64,000 nt of DNA, taken from positions 32,480 to 96,479 of the IMG/VR virus record IMGVR_UViG_3300013094_000026. One strand, written 5' to 3'. A program made the translations under genes and the position numbers. The stretch comes from a virus. This document shows, one piece after another, positions 28,078 through 35,245 of the stretch. Positions within the stretch are counted from its first letter, which is position 1; each line of letters opens with the position of its first letter. The notes beneath the pieces are model-generated. The model was not told where the DNA came from, did not search any database, and worked only from the letters and a program-made list of their open reading frames with translations.

Positions 28078-28084
28078 TAACAAT

Positions 28085-28161
28085 GGAGCAATAGCTCAGT
28101 TGGTTAGAGCCCCCGACTCATAATCGGGTCGTCGTAGGTTCAAGTCCTACTTGCTCCACCA
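28085..28161 (+). tRNA. tRNA-Met (CAT)
   Basis: Acceptor GGAGCAA/TTGCTCC, anticodon stem CCCGA/TCGGG with loop CTCATAA, T loop TTCAAGT, and an encoded CCA at 28159-28161. It could be elongator Met, or Ile if position 34 is lysidinylated. Confidence 0.9.
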
Positions 28162-28162
28162 A

Positions 28163-28236
28163 GGTTCCATAGATCAATTGGTTAGATCACTGCCCTGTCA
28201 CGGCAGAGGTTACGGGTTCAAGTCCCGTTGGAATCG
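28163..28236 (+). tRNA. tRNA-Asp (GTC)
   Basis: Acceptor GGTTCCA pairs with TGGAATC (one G-T), the anticodon stem CTGCC/GGCAG has the loop CTGTCAC (anticodon GTC), and the T loop is TTCAAGT. Confidence 0.9.
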
Positions 28237-28239
28237 CAA

Positions 28240-28352
28240 GGGTTACACACCACATCTTAGGATGATTATAGTTACATATATACCCTGTGTGTGTTCACGT
28301 TGATGTAGAGATAGGGCAGACCATTCTCGCAGGCGGGAATTGTGTGTAACCC
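28240..28352 (+). ncRNA. Candidate structured RNA inside the tRNA cluster (about 113 nt)
   Basis: An 11-bp perfect stem closes the element: GGGTTACACAC (28240-28250) pairs with GTGTGTAACCC (28342-28352). Inside are a 7-bp hairpin (28323-28329 with 28334-28340), a 6-bp helix (28283-28288 with 28311-28316) and a small CATC/GATG hairpin at 28253-28264. It sits in phase between tRNA-Asp and tRNA-Ser, so it may be processed from the same transcript. It is not a tRNA and I do not recognise it. Confidence 0.6.
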
Positions 28353-28359
28353 CCTTATT

Positions 28360-28452
28360 GGAAAAATGGCAGAGTGGTCTATTGCAGGGGATTGCTAATC
28401 CCCCGTAGAAATTATGTTTCTACCGTAGGTTCAAATCCTACTTTTTCCGCCA
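28360..28452 (+). tRNA. tRNA-Ser (GCT)
   Basis: Acceptor GGAAAAA/TTTTTCC, anticodon stem GGGGA/TCCCC with loop TTGCTAA, a long class II variable arm (GTAGAAA/TTTCTAC) and an encoded CCA. Confidence 0.92.
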
Positions 28453-28453
28453 A

Positions 28454-28534
28454 GCTGTATAGGTCCCAAGGTGGGGCAGGGGACTGTAAATCCTCCGTTT
28501 TATAACATGCTTGGTTCAATTCCAAGATACAGCA
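28454..28534 (+). tRNA. tRNA-Tyr (GTA)
   Basis: Acceptor GCTGTAT/ATACAGC, anticodon loop CTGTAAA, an extended variable region and T loop TTCAATT. Class II form. Confidence 0.88.
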
Positions 28535-28558
28535 CAAATAATATATAATTAATCTATA

Positions 28559-29242
28559 ATGAATAAATTAGATAATTTACCACCTATTTATATAATTAAT
28601 TTACAAAGAAGATCAGATCGTCGTTCTCATATTTTGGATAATCTTTTAAAATATGGAATTCAAAGGTATGTTTTTATAAATGCTATTGATTATCAAAAAG
28701 ATAATCTTGAAAATATGGTTAATAATAAAATTTTAATAAAAAATAGTGAACTTGCTTGCACACTTTCACATTTTAAAGCTATAGAGCACTGGCTTAAAAC
28801 TAGTGATTTTGAATATGCAATAATAGCTGAAGACGATTTATGTTTTGATACTGTTGATTATTGGAATTTAACTTGGGAACAATATATAAAAAAAATAGAT
28901 TTTGACTTTGATATCCTTCAGTTGGTTATATACAATATGGATAATGATTTTAAAGTGGATCTTCATAAAAGACAAAAAAATGATCAATCAACAGCAGCTT
29001 ATTTAATTAAAAGAGATCATGCTGAAAAAATGTTAAATAAATTTATTATAAATAATAAATATAGTTTTCCTGATTATTGTGTTGCAGATCATTTTTTATA
29101 TAATGAAGGTGAAGTTTATGCTGCGGGACTTTTTGTAATTGATGAAAGATCAATTAAATCAGATATAAATCCAGAATATGAAGAAAGACAACTTGTTATG
29201 AGGAATAAAGTGCTTGACTATTGGAAACAAAGTGCTAAATAA
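28559..29242 (+). CDS. Glycosyltransferase family 25 (227 aa)
   Basis: The family 25 start IYIINLQRRSDRRSHI is plain, followed by ELACTLSHFKAIEHWL near residue 61 and the metal site AIIAEDDLCFD near 97. TATAAT at 28544-28549 ends 9 nt before the ATG, giving a very short leader. It is one of five glycosyltransferases in the window. Confidence 0.88.
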   Translation: MNKLDNLPPIYIINLQRRSDRRSHILDNLLKYGIQRYVFINAIDYQKDNLENMVNNKILIKNSELACTLSHFKAIEHWLKTSDFEYAIIAEDDLCFDTVDYWNLTWEQYIKKIDFDFDILQLVIYNMDNDFKVDLHKRQKNDQSTAAYLIKRDHAEKMLNKFIINNKYSFPDYCVADHFLYNEGEVYAAGLFVIDERSIKSDINPEYEERQLVMRNKVLDYWKQSAK

Positions 29243-29270
29243 ATTAATTTTAAGGTATAATTAAACTATT

Positions 29271-29792
29271 ATGACAGATGCCCATGATGTAAATATGACT
29301 TTTTCAATTCTGGCACATATTCCAGAACATGATCCACGAGAAAAAGATCCAAATTATAAATATTTCATCGCAGCTAAAAAGAAAATTAAAAAGCTGGGAC
29401 TTTGGAAATGTGCTATTAGTGATGATCTATGTGGTGGACAAATGGAATTACATCACACACATGTTGAATTTAGTCAATTGCCAAATGCTGATAAAACTAA
29501 AGTAGAACAATATTTTGGCTTACATTTTACAGATGATGATGAATTTCAACAATGGTTGGAAAGTCCAGGAAATCTAGAAGTATTATGCACAAATCATCAT
29601 AGAACACATTATGGAATTCATACATTGCCACATGCTCTTTGGGAGTCCCTCCGATTTAGAAAAACGGGTACTTTACCAGCAGCAGAGGTAGTCTCAAATA
29701 AACCTAAGAATATTAAGATTAGTGATATAATTAATACAGGCAATAAACAAGGAGAAAATAATGGCAATAGCACATCAAATAGTGGCTCTTAA
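29271..29792 (+). CDS. HNH-fold protein (173 aa)
   Basis: An HNH-like core is present: WKCAISDDLCGG, MELHHTHVEF (His-His near residue 62), then NLEVLCTNHHRTHYGIH near 104. The C-terminal 40 residues are Asn/Ser-rich and overlap the next gene by 32 nt. TATAAT at 29256-29261 is 9 nt upstream. It could be packaging-linked or homing; the context (virion genes) fits either. Confidence 0.7.
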   Translation: MTDAHDVNMTFSILAHIPEHDPREKDPNYKYFIAAKKKIKKLGLWKCAISDDLCGGQMELHHTHVEFSQLPNADKTKVEQYFGLHFTDDDEFQQWLESPGNLEVLCTNHHRTHYGIHTLPHALWESLRFRKTGTLPAAEVVSNKPKNIKISDIINTGNKQGENNGNSTSNSGS

Positions 29793-30048
29793 TGCTACTA
29801 CACCAACATTAGTAAGTATTCCGTTAGCAAATGAAGTTGCGTATGAAAGCAAAGCTTCAATTTCTGTACAAAATTTAGACCCAGCAATTATTGTATATTT
29901 AGGGTCATCTTCAGTTACTACATCATCTTACGGCTTTGCTCTTTTAGCAGGTCAAACATATACAATAGATTTACTTGCTTCCGATCAACTTTACGCAATT
30001 GCAGCATCTGGAACTCCAAACGTCGCAGTATTAGCGGCAGAGGTTTAA
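29761..30048 (+). CDS. Small virion protein, decoration-like (95 aa)
   Basis: ATG 29761 follows a clean AAGGAG site. The protein is beta-rich, full of Ala, Ser and Val, with no charge clusters, like small capsid decoration or head fibre proteins. It precedes another beta-rich virion gene by 1 nt. Role inferred from composition. Confidence 0.6.
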   Translation: MAIAHQIVALNATTPTLVSIPLANEVAYESKASISVQNLDPAIIVYLGSSSVTTSSYGFALLAGQTYTIDLLASDQLYAIAASGTPNVAVLAAEV

Positions 30049-30049
30049 T

Positions 30050-30547
30050 ATGAGCATTAAAGTTTCAACAGTTCCCGCTCAAATTCTTTATTACGGAAAC
30101 TTTGCACTTTCAACAAGTATGCCATCTGGTGGTACAACATCAGATAACGTTATAACTTGGGACACAACAAATCTTTCAAAAGGTATGTCAATTAGCGGTA
30201 CTGATGCCACAAAAATTACTTTTCAAGTTCCAGGGACATACAACCTTAACTTTTTAGGTCAATTTAACTTTACTGGTGGAGCATCTAATTACAATATTAC
30301 AACTTGGTTTTCTAAAAATGGTGTACAGGTCCCATCATCTTCTTTTACATTTACAACTACAAGTGCTCAAGGTTCACAGGTATTGGCAAATATTGAATCA
30401 CCAATTATTGTTAATGCAGGAGATTATATTCAATTTCATTGGTGGTCAGGTGCAGCGGGAATGTCATTATTGGCTACAGCAGCAGGAACAAATCCAACAA
30501 GACCAGCATCACCAAGTGCGAATCTAACAATTTATAACGTAGGATAG
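30050..30547 (+). CDS. Jelly-roll virion protein, C1q/TNF-like (165 aa)
   Basis: The strand pattern and the motif GDYIQFHWW near residue 125, with FQVPGTYNLNFLGQF near 61, resemble the C1q/TNF-like jelly roll used in phage head fibres and decoration proteins. No signal peptide. Inferred exposed virion protein. Confidence 0.6.
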   Translation: MSIKVSTVPAQILYYGNFALSTSMPSGGTTSDNVITWDTTNLSKGMSISGTDATKITFQVPGTYNLNFLGQFNFTGGASNYNITTWFSKNGVQVPSSSFTFTTTSAQGSQVLANIESPIIVNAGDYIQFHWWSGAAGMSLLATAAGTNPTRPASPSANLTIYNVG

Positions 30548-30554
30548 GGAAAAT

Positions 30555-31679
30555 ATGCCATATCATATTGAACGTGAAGGTAATAAATTTAAAGTTGTTG
30601 TAGATGCAACAGGACGGGTTGTGGGAACACACCCGTCCAAAGCACAAGCACAAGCACAACTTGGAGCACTGTATGCAAATGTTCCAGATGCTAGTATTAA
30701 AAAAGAGCGTGGAACAATTGCAGGAGATTCATCAGTTAATTCTGGTCGCATAAGCGGTGGAGTTGGTTGGAAAATTGAATTCAATACACCAGATTGCCAA
30801 CATGGTTGGTCAGTGATTAAAGTAGGATCAGGACAATCAATAGGTTGTTTCTTTAAAGAAGAAGATGCAAAAGCAGCATTGGAGGCATTAGCAGTGACAG
30901 AACCAGTTGTAAAAGCAGAAGGTGGATATAAGCCAACTTCAGGAATGAAATCAGCAGCAGCAAAAGCTATTAAATGGAAAGAAGAAGGTAAGGCAAATGG
31001 AGCAGGAACCAACGTAGGTTGGACTCGTGCACATCAAATTGTAAATGGTGAGTCATTATCTCTTGATACTGTTAAGCGTATGTATTCTTTCTTTTCCCGC
31101 CATGAAGTTGATAAGCAGGGTAAAGAATGGGATAAGCCATCACATGGTAAGGTAATGTGGTATGCATGGGGCGGGGATGCAGGATATTCTTGGTCTCGTG
31201 ATATTGTAGAAAGAGCAAATAAAGTAGAAAAAGGTGAAGCATCATGGGATGGTGTATTTGCCCCTGTAAAATTAGAAAAGAATTATGTCCGTAAATGCAT
31301 GACATGTGGATGTGATGATTTAGGTAATGATCATCATTATATCTCAGATACAGAAAAATGTATGTATTGCATGAGCAAAGGTCAAGGACCATGTTGGGAC
31401 GGTTATGCATATGCTGGAACAAAAGAAGATGAAAATGGCAAGACAGTTCCTAATTGCATTCCAGTAAAAAAAGATGATGCATCTGGACAAGTTAATCAGA
31501 ATAAACAAGAAGGCATTGGAGCATTTAGTTTCTGGAATGGTTCATTTGGTCCAGTTATGGGTCTTCAGAATGGTGATGCTGGTTGGAAATCAACTTATAA
31601 TTCTCCTCCACAAAATGATGGAAAACAGTCTGTAGGTTATGGAAACCATAGCGATCCAAAAGGTCGCAGTAATCAGTAA
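30555..31679 (+). CDS. Head maturation-associated multi-domain protein (374 aa)
   Basis: Three modules are visible. Residues 1-60 are a small beta-helix unit. Residues about 120-230 hold the R-A-H-Q-I-V-N-G-E-S-L-S, RMYSFFSRHEVDK and WYAWGGDAGYSW blocks known from phage prohead-protease-type fusions. Residues about 245-310 carry four Cys and the G-P-C-W-D-G-Y...VPNCIP motif seen with capsid genes. The biochemical role is unknown. Confidence 0.65.
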   Translation: MPYHIEREGNKFKVVVDATGRVVGTHPSKAQAQAQLGALYANVPDASIKKERGTIAGDSSVNSGRISGGVGWKIEFNTPDCQHGWSVIKVGSGQSIGCFFKEEDAKAALEALAVTEPVVKAEGGYKPTSGMKSAAAKAIKWKEEGKANGAGTNVGWTRAHQIVNGESLSLDTVKRMYSFFSRHEVDKQGKEWDKPSHGKVMWYAWGGDAGYSWSRDIVERANKVEKGEASWDGVFAPVKLEKNYVRKCMTCGCDDLGNDHHYISDTEKCMYCMSKGQGPCWDGYAYAGTKEDENGKTVPNCIPVKKDDASGQVNQNKQEGIGAFSFWNGSFGPVMGLQNGDAGWKSTYNSPPQNDGKQSVGYGNHSDPKGRSNQ

Positions 31680-31702
31680 TCTGATATAATAAAGTTAATA
31701 AC

Positions 31703-31745
31703 ACCCCTCACGGCTCTTAAAATCCGCACCAGAGGGGTTGCTTTT
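31703..31745 (+). terminator. Rho-independent terminator
   Basis: ACCCCTC (31703-31709) pairs with GAGGGGT (31732-31738), followed by TGCTTTT. A TATAAT box at 31685-31690 just upstream could make a very short RNA ending here. Confidence 0.65.
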
Positions 31746-31749
31746 ATGA

Positions 31750-31864
31750 TATAATATAAAAGTAAATACCTGCCTGCTACTGGCGGGCAGGTTGTCTACA
31801 AAATAGATTGCCTTCGGGAATCTAAAAATTACACTAACTCGCTTTTGAAAGGAGCAAAGTTAAA
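31750..31864 (+). promoter_or_regulatory. hsp20 promoter -10 and structured leader with FourU-like hairpin
   Basis: TATAAT at 31750-31755 should start a leader of about 100 nt. It holds a hairpin (ACCTGCC/GGCAGGT, 31768-31792), a UUCG-capped hairpin (31804-31822) and, at 31841-31855, GCTTTT pairing with AGGAGC over a GAA loop. In that hairpin the four U residues pair with AGGA of the ribosome site, as in FourU RNA thermometers. Confidence 0.55.
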
Positions 31865-32392
31865 ATGACACATCTAACAACAAATGGTATTGCAATGTAT
31901 TCTGTTTCAAATAGTTCATATGGAACTGGAATTACAGTAACAGATAAAACTTGGCAATCAGTACCAGCAATATATACAACATATGGCGGATCAAATATTT
32001 CCAATAATTTTATTGGATGGGATCAGCAAATTAAAGACCTAGAAAAAATTGGTGAAAGAATTGTTAAAAATTCTGGCAATTTTCCCCCATACAATGTAAT
32101 TAAAGAGGATGATGATACATTCCTTATTGAATTTGCAGTTGCGGGGTTTTCCAAGAAAGACATTGAAGTAACACAAGAAAAAAATGCACTTATCATTGAA
32201 GGTAAGATTGAAGAAGATGAAGATAAAAAGTATGTCCATAAGGGTATTGCAACTCGTTCATTTTCTCGTGCATTTGCTTTGGCAGAATATGTTGAAGTAC
32301 GATCAGCTTTATTTGAGGATGGTATTCTAACTGTTAAACTTGTTAGAGAAGTTCCAAAAGAAGAACAACCTAGACATATTGCTATCAAATAA
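31865..32392 (+). CDS. Small heat-shock protein Hsp20 (175 aa)
   Basis: The alpha-crystallin domain runs about residues 75-165: FPPYNVIKEDDDTFLIEFAVAGF (read as YNVIKEDDDTFLIE), KKDIEVTQEKNALIIEG, and ALFEDGILTVKLVRE near the end, followed by an I-A-I-K tail. The N-terminal 70 residues are Ser/Thr-rich. It is an ATP-independent holdase, as found in T4-like cyanophages; here it probably protects virion assembly. Its leader may be temperature-sensitive. Confidence 0.9.
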   Translation: MTHLTTNGIAMYSVSNSSYGTGITVTDKTWQSVPAIYTTYGGSNISNNFIGWDQQIKDLEKIGERIVKNSGNFPPYNVIKEDDDTFLIEFAVAGFSKKDIEVTQEKNALIIEGKIEEDEDKKYVHKGIATRSFSRAFALAEYVEVRSALFEDGILTVKLVREVPKEEQPRHIAIK

Positions 32393-32404
32393 GGTATAAT
32401 AAAA

Positions 32405-32431
32405 GCAACGCCCAGAAATGGGCGTTGCCAT
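32405..32431 (+). terminator. Hairpin terminator after hsp20
   Basis: GCAACGCCC (32405-32413) and GGGCGTTGC (32420-32428) form a perfect 9-bp stem. The T-run is weak. Confidence 0.6.
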
Positions 32432-32459
32432 TATAAAAAAATAATGTATAATTAGATAT

Positions 32460-32792
32460 ATGAATAAAGTTTGGTCTAATTTAGCATATTATATTCAGAA
32501 ATATCCAGCAAGGATCGCTGGTTATGTTTCTGCAATTAGTTTAAATGCTATGAAATATTGGCCCAAGTTTCCAACAGGATTACTTATACCATTTGCTATG
32601 ATTTTAATTATGATTGGTGAGGGTAGTCAGAGGATGGAAGACAAAAAAACTTTACATGCTTTGTACACAGCAAATGATCCAGAAAAACAAGATGAAGAAA
32701 TTTTAGCTGAAATGCTTAAACACTTAAATGACTCAAAGGAAAATAAAAATGGCAGAACACGAAGATCTCGTACAAGAATTAAAAATTCTTAA
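32460..32792 (+). CDS. Membrane protein with cytoplasmic charged tail (110 aa)
   Basis: One or two membrane segments lie at about residues 17-60 (IAGYVSAISLNAM, LLIPFAMILIMIG), then a charged helical tail. TATAAT at 32447-32452 ends 7 nt before the ATG, so probably leaderless. It overlaps the Dps-like gene by 44 nt. Function unknown. Confidence 0.65.
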   Translation: MNKVWSNLAYYIQKYPARIAGYVSAISLNAMKYWPKFPTGLLIPFAMILIMIGEGSQRMEDKKTLHALYTANDPEKQDEEILAEMLKHLNDSKENKNGRTRRSRTRIKNS

Positions 32793-33210
32793 ATCAATGG
32801 TAGTAAAAATGTATGCTCAAACTCACGGGTATCATTGGAATGTGGAAGGAGCAAATTTTCCACAATACCATAAGTTCTTTTTAAAGATCTATGAAGATGT
32901 ATATGAGTCTATTGATCCTATTGCAGAAAATATTCGCAAATTAGGTGCAAAAGCACCATTTGGATTAAAGTCATGGATGTCAACAAGTCCTGAATTTGAA
33001 ATTAATGATTCAGAAGATTTGAATGCTAGACAAATGTTGCAAGAACTAATAAACTCTAATAATGTAGTAATGGCACAACTTAAAAAAGTTTATGATATTT
33101 CTAATGAATTAGATTATCAAGGAATTTGTAATTTTATTGCGGGAAGACAAGAACAACATAGATTCTGGCAATGGCAATTGACAAGTACCTTGAAGCCCAC
33201 TATAATGTAA
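32749..33210 (+). CDS. Dps/ferritin-like protein (153 aa)
   Basis: ATG 32749 follows AAAGGA; an upstream in-frame start at 32728 is less likely. The Dps ferroxidase signature is present: QTHGYHWNVEGANFPQYHKFF (H-x-x-W-N-V-x-G then H), D-V-Y-E-S-I-D on the next helix. It probably binds iron and protects DNA. Dps genes are rare in phages and this one may come from the host. Confidence 0.85.
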   Translation: MAEHEDLVQELKILKSMVVKMYAQTHGYHWNVEGANFPQYHKFFLKIYEDVYESIDPIAENIRKLGAKAPFGLKSWMSTSPEFEINDSEDLNARQMLQELINSNNVVMAQLKKVYDISNELDYQGICNFIAGRQEQHRFWQWQLTSTLKPTIM

Positions 33211-33234
33211 ATATAATAAGAATTAAAAAATTAT

Positions 33235-33261
33235 AAGGGCCTTCAAAATGAAGACCTTTTT
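33235..33261 (+). terminator. Terminator after the dps-like gene
   Basis: The stem GGGCCTTC/GAAGACC with one mismatch and loop AAAAT is followed by TTTTT. Confidence 0.75.
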
Positions 33262-33266
33262 AATTT

Positions 33267-33338
33267 GTCCCTATAGCTCAGCGGTAGAGCTTTCGGCTTT
33301 TAACCGAAATGTCGCAAGTTCAAATCTTGCTGGGGACA
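33267..33338 (+). tRNA. tRNA-Lys (TTT)
   Basis: Acceptor GTCCCTA/TGGGGAC, anticodon stem TTCGG/CCGAA with loop CTTTTAA, T loop TTCAAAT. Clean cloverleaf. Confidence 0.92.
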
Positions 33339-33342
33339 CTAA

Positions 33343-33413
33343 GCCTCTTTGGTGTAATGGTAGCACGACTGTCTCCAAAGCAGTTTGTCCGAGTTCAAAT
33401 CTTGGAAGGGGTG
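33343..33413 (+). tRNA. tRNA-Trp (CCA)
   Basis: Acceptor GCCTCTT pairs with AAGGGGT (G-T pairs included), the D stem is GTGT/GCAC, the anticodon loop CTCCAAA, and the T stem CCGAG/CTTGG. Confidence 0.82.
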
Positions 33414-33417
33414 CTAA

Positions 33418-33493
33418 CTCCACGTATGCCCTGTGGTTTCTACCCACTTGAAAGGCTAACGGATACATGCAGGTTCAACCCCTGTCGTGGAGA
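33418..33493 (+). tRNA. tRNA-like element, degenerate or unusual
   Basis: A perfect acceptor CTCCACG/CGTGGAG (33418-33424, 33486-33492) stacks directly on a good T arm (GCAGG, loop TTCAACC, CCTGT). A 4-bp hairpin GTGG-TTTCTAC-CCAC could be an anticodon arm (TCT, Arg), but then the D arm is missing and the variable region is about 20 nt. A Ser TGA reading is also possible. Probably a pseudo-tRNA. Confidence 0.45.
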
Positions 33494-33644
33494 CGGAACA
33501 AATCACAATCCTGATAATTTAGAGGTTTTATGCCCAAACTGTCATGCACTAACAGATACATATAGAGGAAGAAATTTGGGTCATGAAAGACCCGTGTCGT
33601 ATATAAGAAAAACAAATATTAAAAATATTAATAATCATGTATAA
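33489..33644 (+). pseudogene. C-terminal remnant of an HNH endonuclease
   Basis: The frame reads GDGTNHNPDNLEVLCPNCHA, then TDTYRGRN, the exact second half of a Cys-type HNH endonuclease. The first half (zinc knuckle and catalytic His pair) is absent; the reading frame instead runs into the tRNA-like element, whose 3' acceptor strand overlaps it. This suggests an old insertion or deletion joining a tRNA end to a homing endonuclease gene. Confidence 0.7.
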
Positions 33645-33665
33645 TAGTATATGAGGAAGTGTAAA

Positions 33666-33992
33666 ATGGACTACGATCCTTCAAATGAAGATCATCTTGA
33701 AATAATGCAATACCTGATGGCAGAGGGTGCTGCAATGTTTGATGGTTATGATGATGAAGGTGAACCAATTTACAAGTTTGACATGGAAATTTTGGAAGAA
33801 GTAATGCCAGAATTGCATCAAGCTATGAAAGATGATTTAGATCAAATTTTACTTGATTTATTTCAAGAAGGATTACTTGATGTAGTATATGATGAAAACT
33901 TGAATGCTCAATTTGATATATCGGAAGCAGGAAAAATTGCATTGATGCAATCTGGCTTTGATATAGATGATATTGATGCAGAAAGTTTTTAA
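33666..33992 (+). CDS. Acidic hypothetical protein (108 aa)
   Basis: ATG 33666 follows GAGGAAG; an alternative leaderless ATG at 33651 is 5 nt after TATAAT (33640-33645). The protein is very acidic (many Asp, Glu) with two long helices. It precedes virion-maturation genes and may be a scaffold-like or DNA-mimic protein. No family recognised. Confidence 0.6.
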   Translation: MDYDPSNEDHLEIMQYLMAEGAAMFDGYDDEGEPIYKFDMEILEEVMPELHQAMKDDLDQILLDLFQEGLLDVVYDENLNAQFDISEAGKIALMQSGFDIDDIDAESF

Positions 33993-34023
33993 CACAACAA
34001 TCTAATAAGGTGGTGATTTAAAT

Positions 34024-34260
34024 ATGGATAACATGCAACAAGGTAAAGAAGGTGGCGTACAGCAACCATCAACACCAGCAACAGCTTCAGAGCAAGCAGG
34101 ACCAGAGGCTCCTCTAGTTTCAGATGCTAAAACTGATCTAGGTGTAAACGCACCAGGCACAATCAACGTCGCATCCCCTTTCACGGGTAGTGATGTTTCA
34201 ATGACCACTCCACGATATGCTGGAGGAAACATCACAACGACAGAAATCGGGTCAAAATAA
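34024..34260 (+). CDS. Low-complexity virion-associated protein (78 aa)
   Basis: Pro, Ala, Gly, Ser and Thr make up most of it, with no Cys or hydrophobic segment, so it is probably disordered. It starts after AAGGTGGTG and abuts the next gene (shared A of TAATG). Expected to be a virion or scaffold linker. Confidence 0.55.
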   Translation: MDNMQQGKEGGVQQPSTPATASEQAGPEAPLVSDAKTDLGVNAPGTINVASPFTGSDVSMTTPRYAGGNITTTEIGSK

Positions 34261-35078
34261 TGGATTTTGTACAAAAAAGAGAGTTTTCAGATGAAAAGCG
34301 TAAAGAGTTAGCAGACAAAGGTCATGCTATGCCAGACGGTTCTTTTCCAATTGAAAATGTAACAGATTTGCACAATGCAATCCAATCAATAGGTCGCTCA
34401 AGTAATTATAGCAAAACTAAAGATCATATTATTCAAAGAGCAAAAGATCTAGAAGCTACAAGTGTGCTACCAGAAGACTGGAAGGTACAAAAATTTATTG
34501 ATGATGTTAAGGATGCTTTTCTTAAAGCAATTGGAACAAGTTCATCTGTAGATCAAGAACGGGACGAAAGAACCGTTGAAAATTACGTCAGACAAACTGG
34601 TAATGTAAGTACACCACCAGTAAATGTCGGAGACTATACGATTGGAGGTAATAATATGTCAAATAACACAACAGAGCCAGATCCAAAGGGTGATATTGCA
34701 GTTCAAAAGGATCTTCCTAATGCTACTCAACCATCTTCAGCAGATCTAGTAAATCAAGAAACACGTCCAGTTGGTGATGTTTCAGTGTCAGAAGCTCCTA
34801 ATAATGATTCACTTGCAGATGTCTCAACAGGCGGTGCAGGAGTTTATAAGTCAGGAATGATTTGCCCAGATTGCAATCAAGCAATTGAGCATAAGTGTGC
34901 AGCTGATTCAGCAACAGACGATGAGTCAAAAGTTGAAAAAGCAGCAGCAGATGACGAAGTTACAGAAACATCAGCAGATGATGAAACTGTAGAAAAAGCA
35001 ATTGATGCACCAGTAGAAACAGTTCAAAAATCTATGGGTTCACCAATTTGGAAGGGTGCATTTGCACCACGTAAGTAA
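34260..35078 (+). CDS. DUF6582-domain protein (272 aa)
   Basis: The first 75 residues match DUF6582: REFSDEKRKELADKGHAMPD, GSFPIENVTDLHNAI, then HIIQRAKDLEATSVLPEDW. The rest is acidic and Ala-rich with a lone C-P-D-C...H-K-C zinc site near 203-214. DUF6582 is frequent in phage head and capsid-protease proteins, so a maturation or scaffolding role is likely. Confidence 0.7.
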   Translation: MDFVQKREFSDEKRKELADKGHAMPDGSFPIENVTDLHNAIQSIGRSSNYSKTKDHIIQRAKDLEATSVLPEDWKVQKFIDDVKDAFLKAIGTSSSVDQERDERTVENYVRQTGNVSTPPVNVGDYTIGGNNMSNNTTEPDPKGDIAVQKDLPNATQPSSADLVNQETRPVGDVSVSEAPNNDSLADVSTGGAGVYKSGMICPDCNQAIEHKCAADSATDDESKVEKAAADDEVTETSADDETVEKAIDAPVETVQKSMGSPIWKGAFAPRK

Positions 35079-35098
35079 ATTATATATACGTATATATG

Positions 35099-35130
35099 TA
35101 CATAAGGACGGTTTCCCCCGTCCTTATGTA
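35099..35130 (+). terminator. Long perfect-stem terminator
   Basis: ACATAAGGACGG (35100-35111) pairs with CCGTCCTTATGT (35118-35129) around TTTCCC. It closes the virion-maturation group. Confidence 0.8.
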
Positions 35131-35146
35131 TTTCAGAAAAGAATTT

Positions 35147-35245
35147 ATGAGGGATTGTAACACCACTTTAGGTAAAATGAATGATGATATTGATTTGCTT
35201 ACTAAAATGATTAATTATTTAAAAGAAAATGGTGATGAAAATTAG
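35147..35245 (+). CDS. Possible small helical protein (32 aa)
   Basis: ATG 35147 to TAG 35245 encodes a short acidic helix (GKMNDDIDLLTKMINYL). It lacks a clear ribosome site and overlaps the next start, so it could be only a leader peptide. Confidence 0.4.
   Translation: MRDCNTTLGKMNDDIDLLTKMINYLKENGDEN

Noticed and set aside
31072-31422. Minus-strand frame opposite the head maturation gene
   Set aside because: Its composition (His, Tyr, Leu runs) is that of an antisense shadow; no promoter or ribosome site.
33309-33488. Long plus-strand frame over tRNA-Lys and tRNA-Trp
   Set aside because: It runs through two good tRNA genes and the tRNA-like element; only the part after 33489 has protein similarity (HNH remnant).
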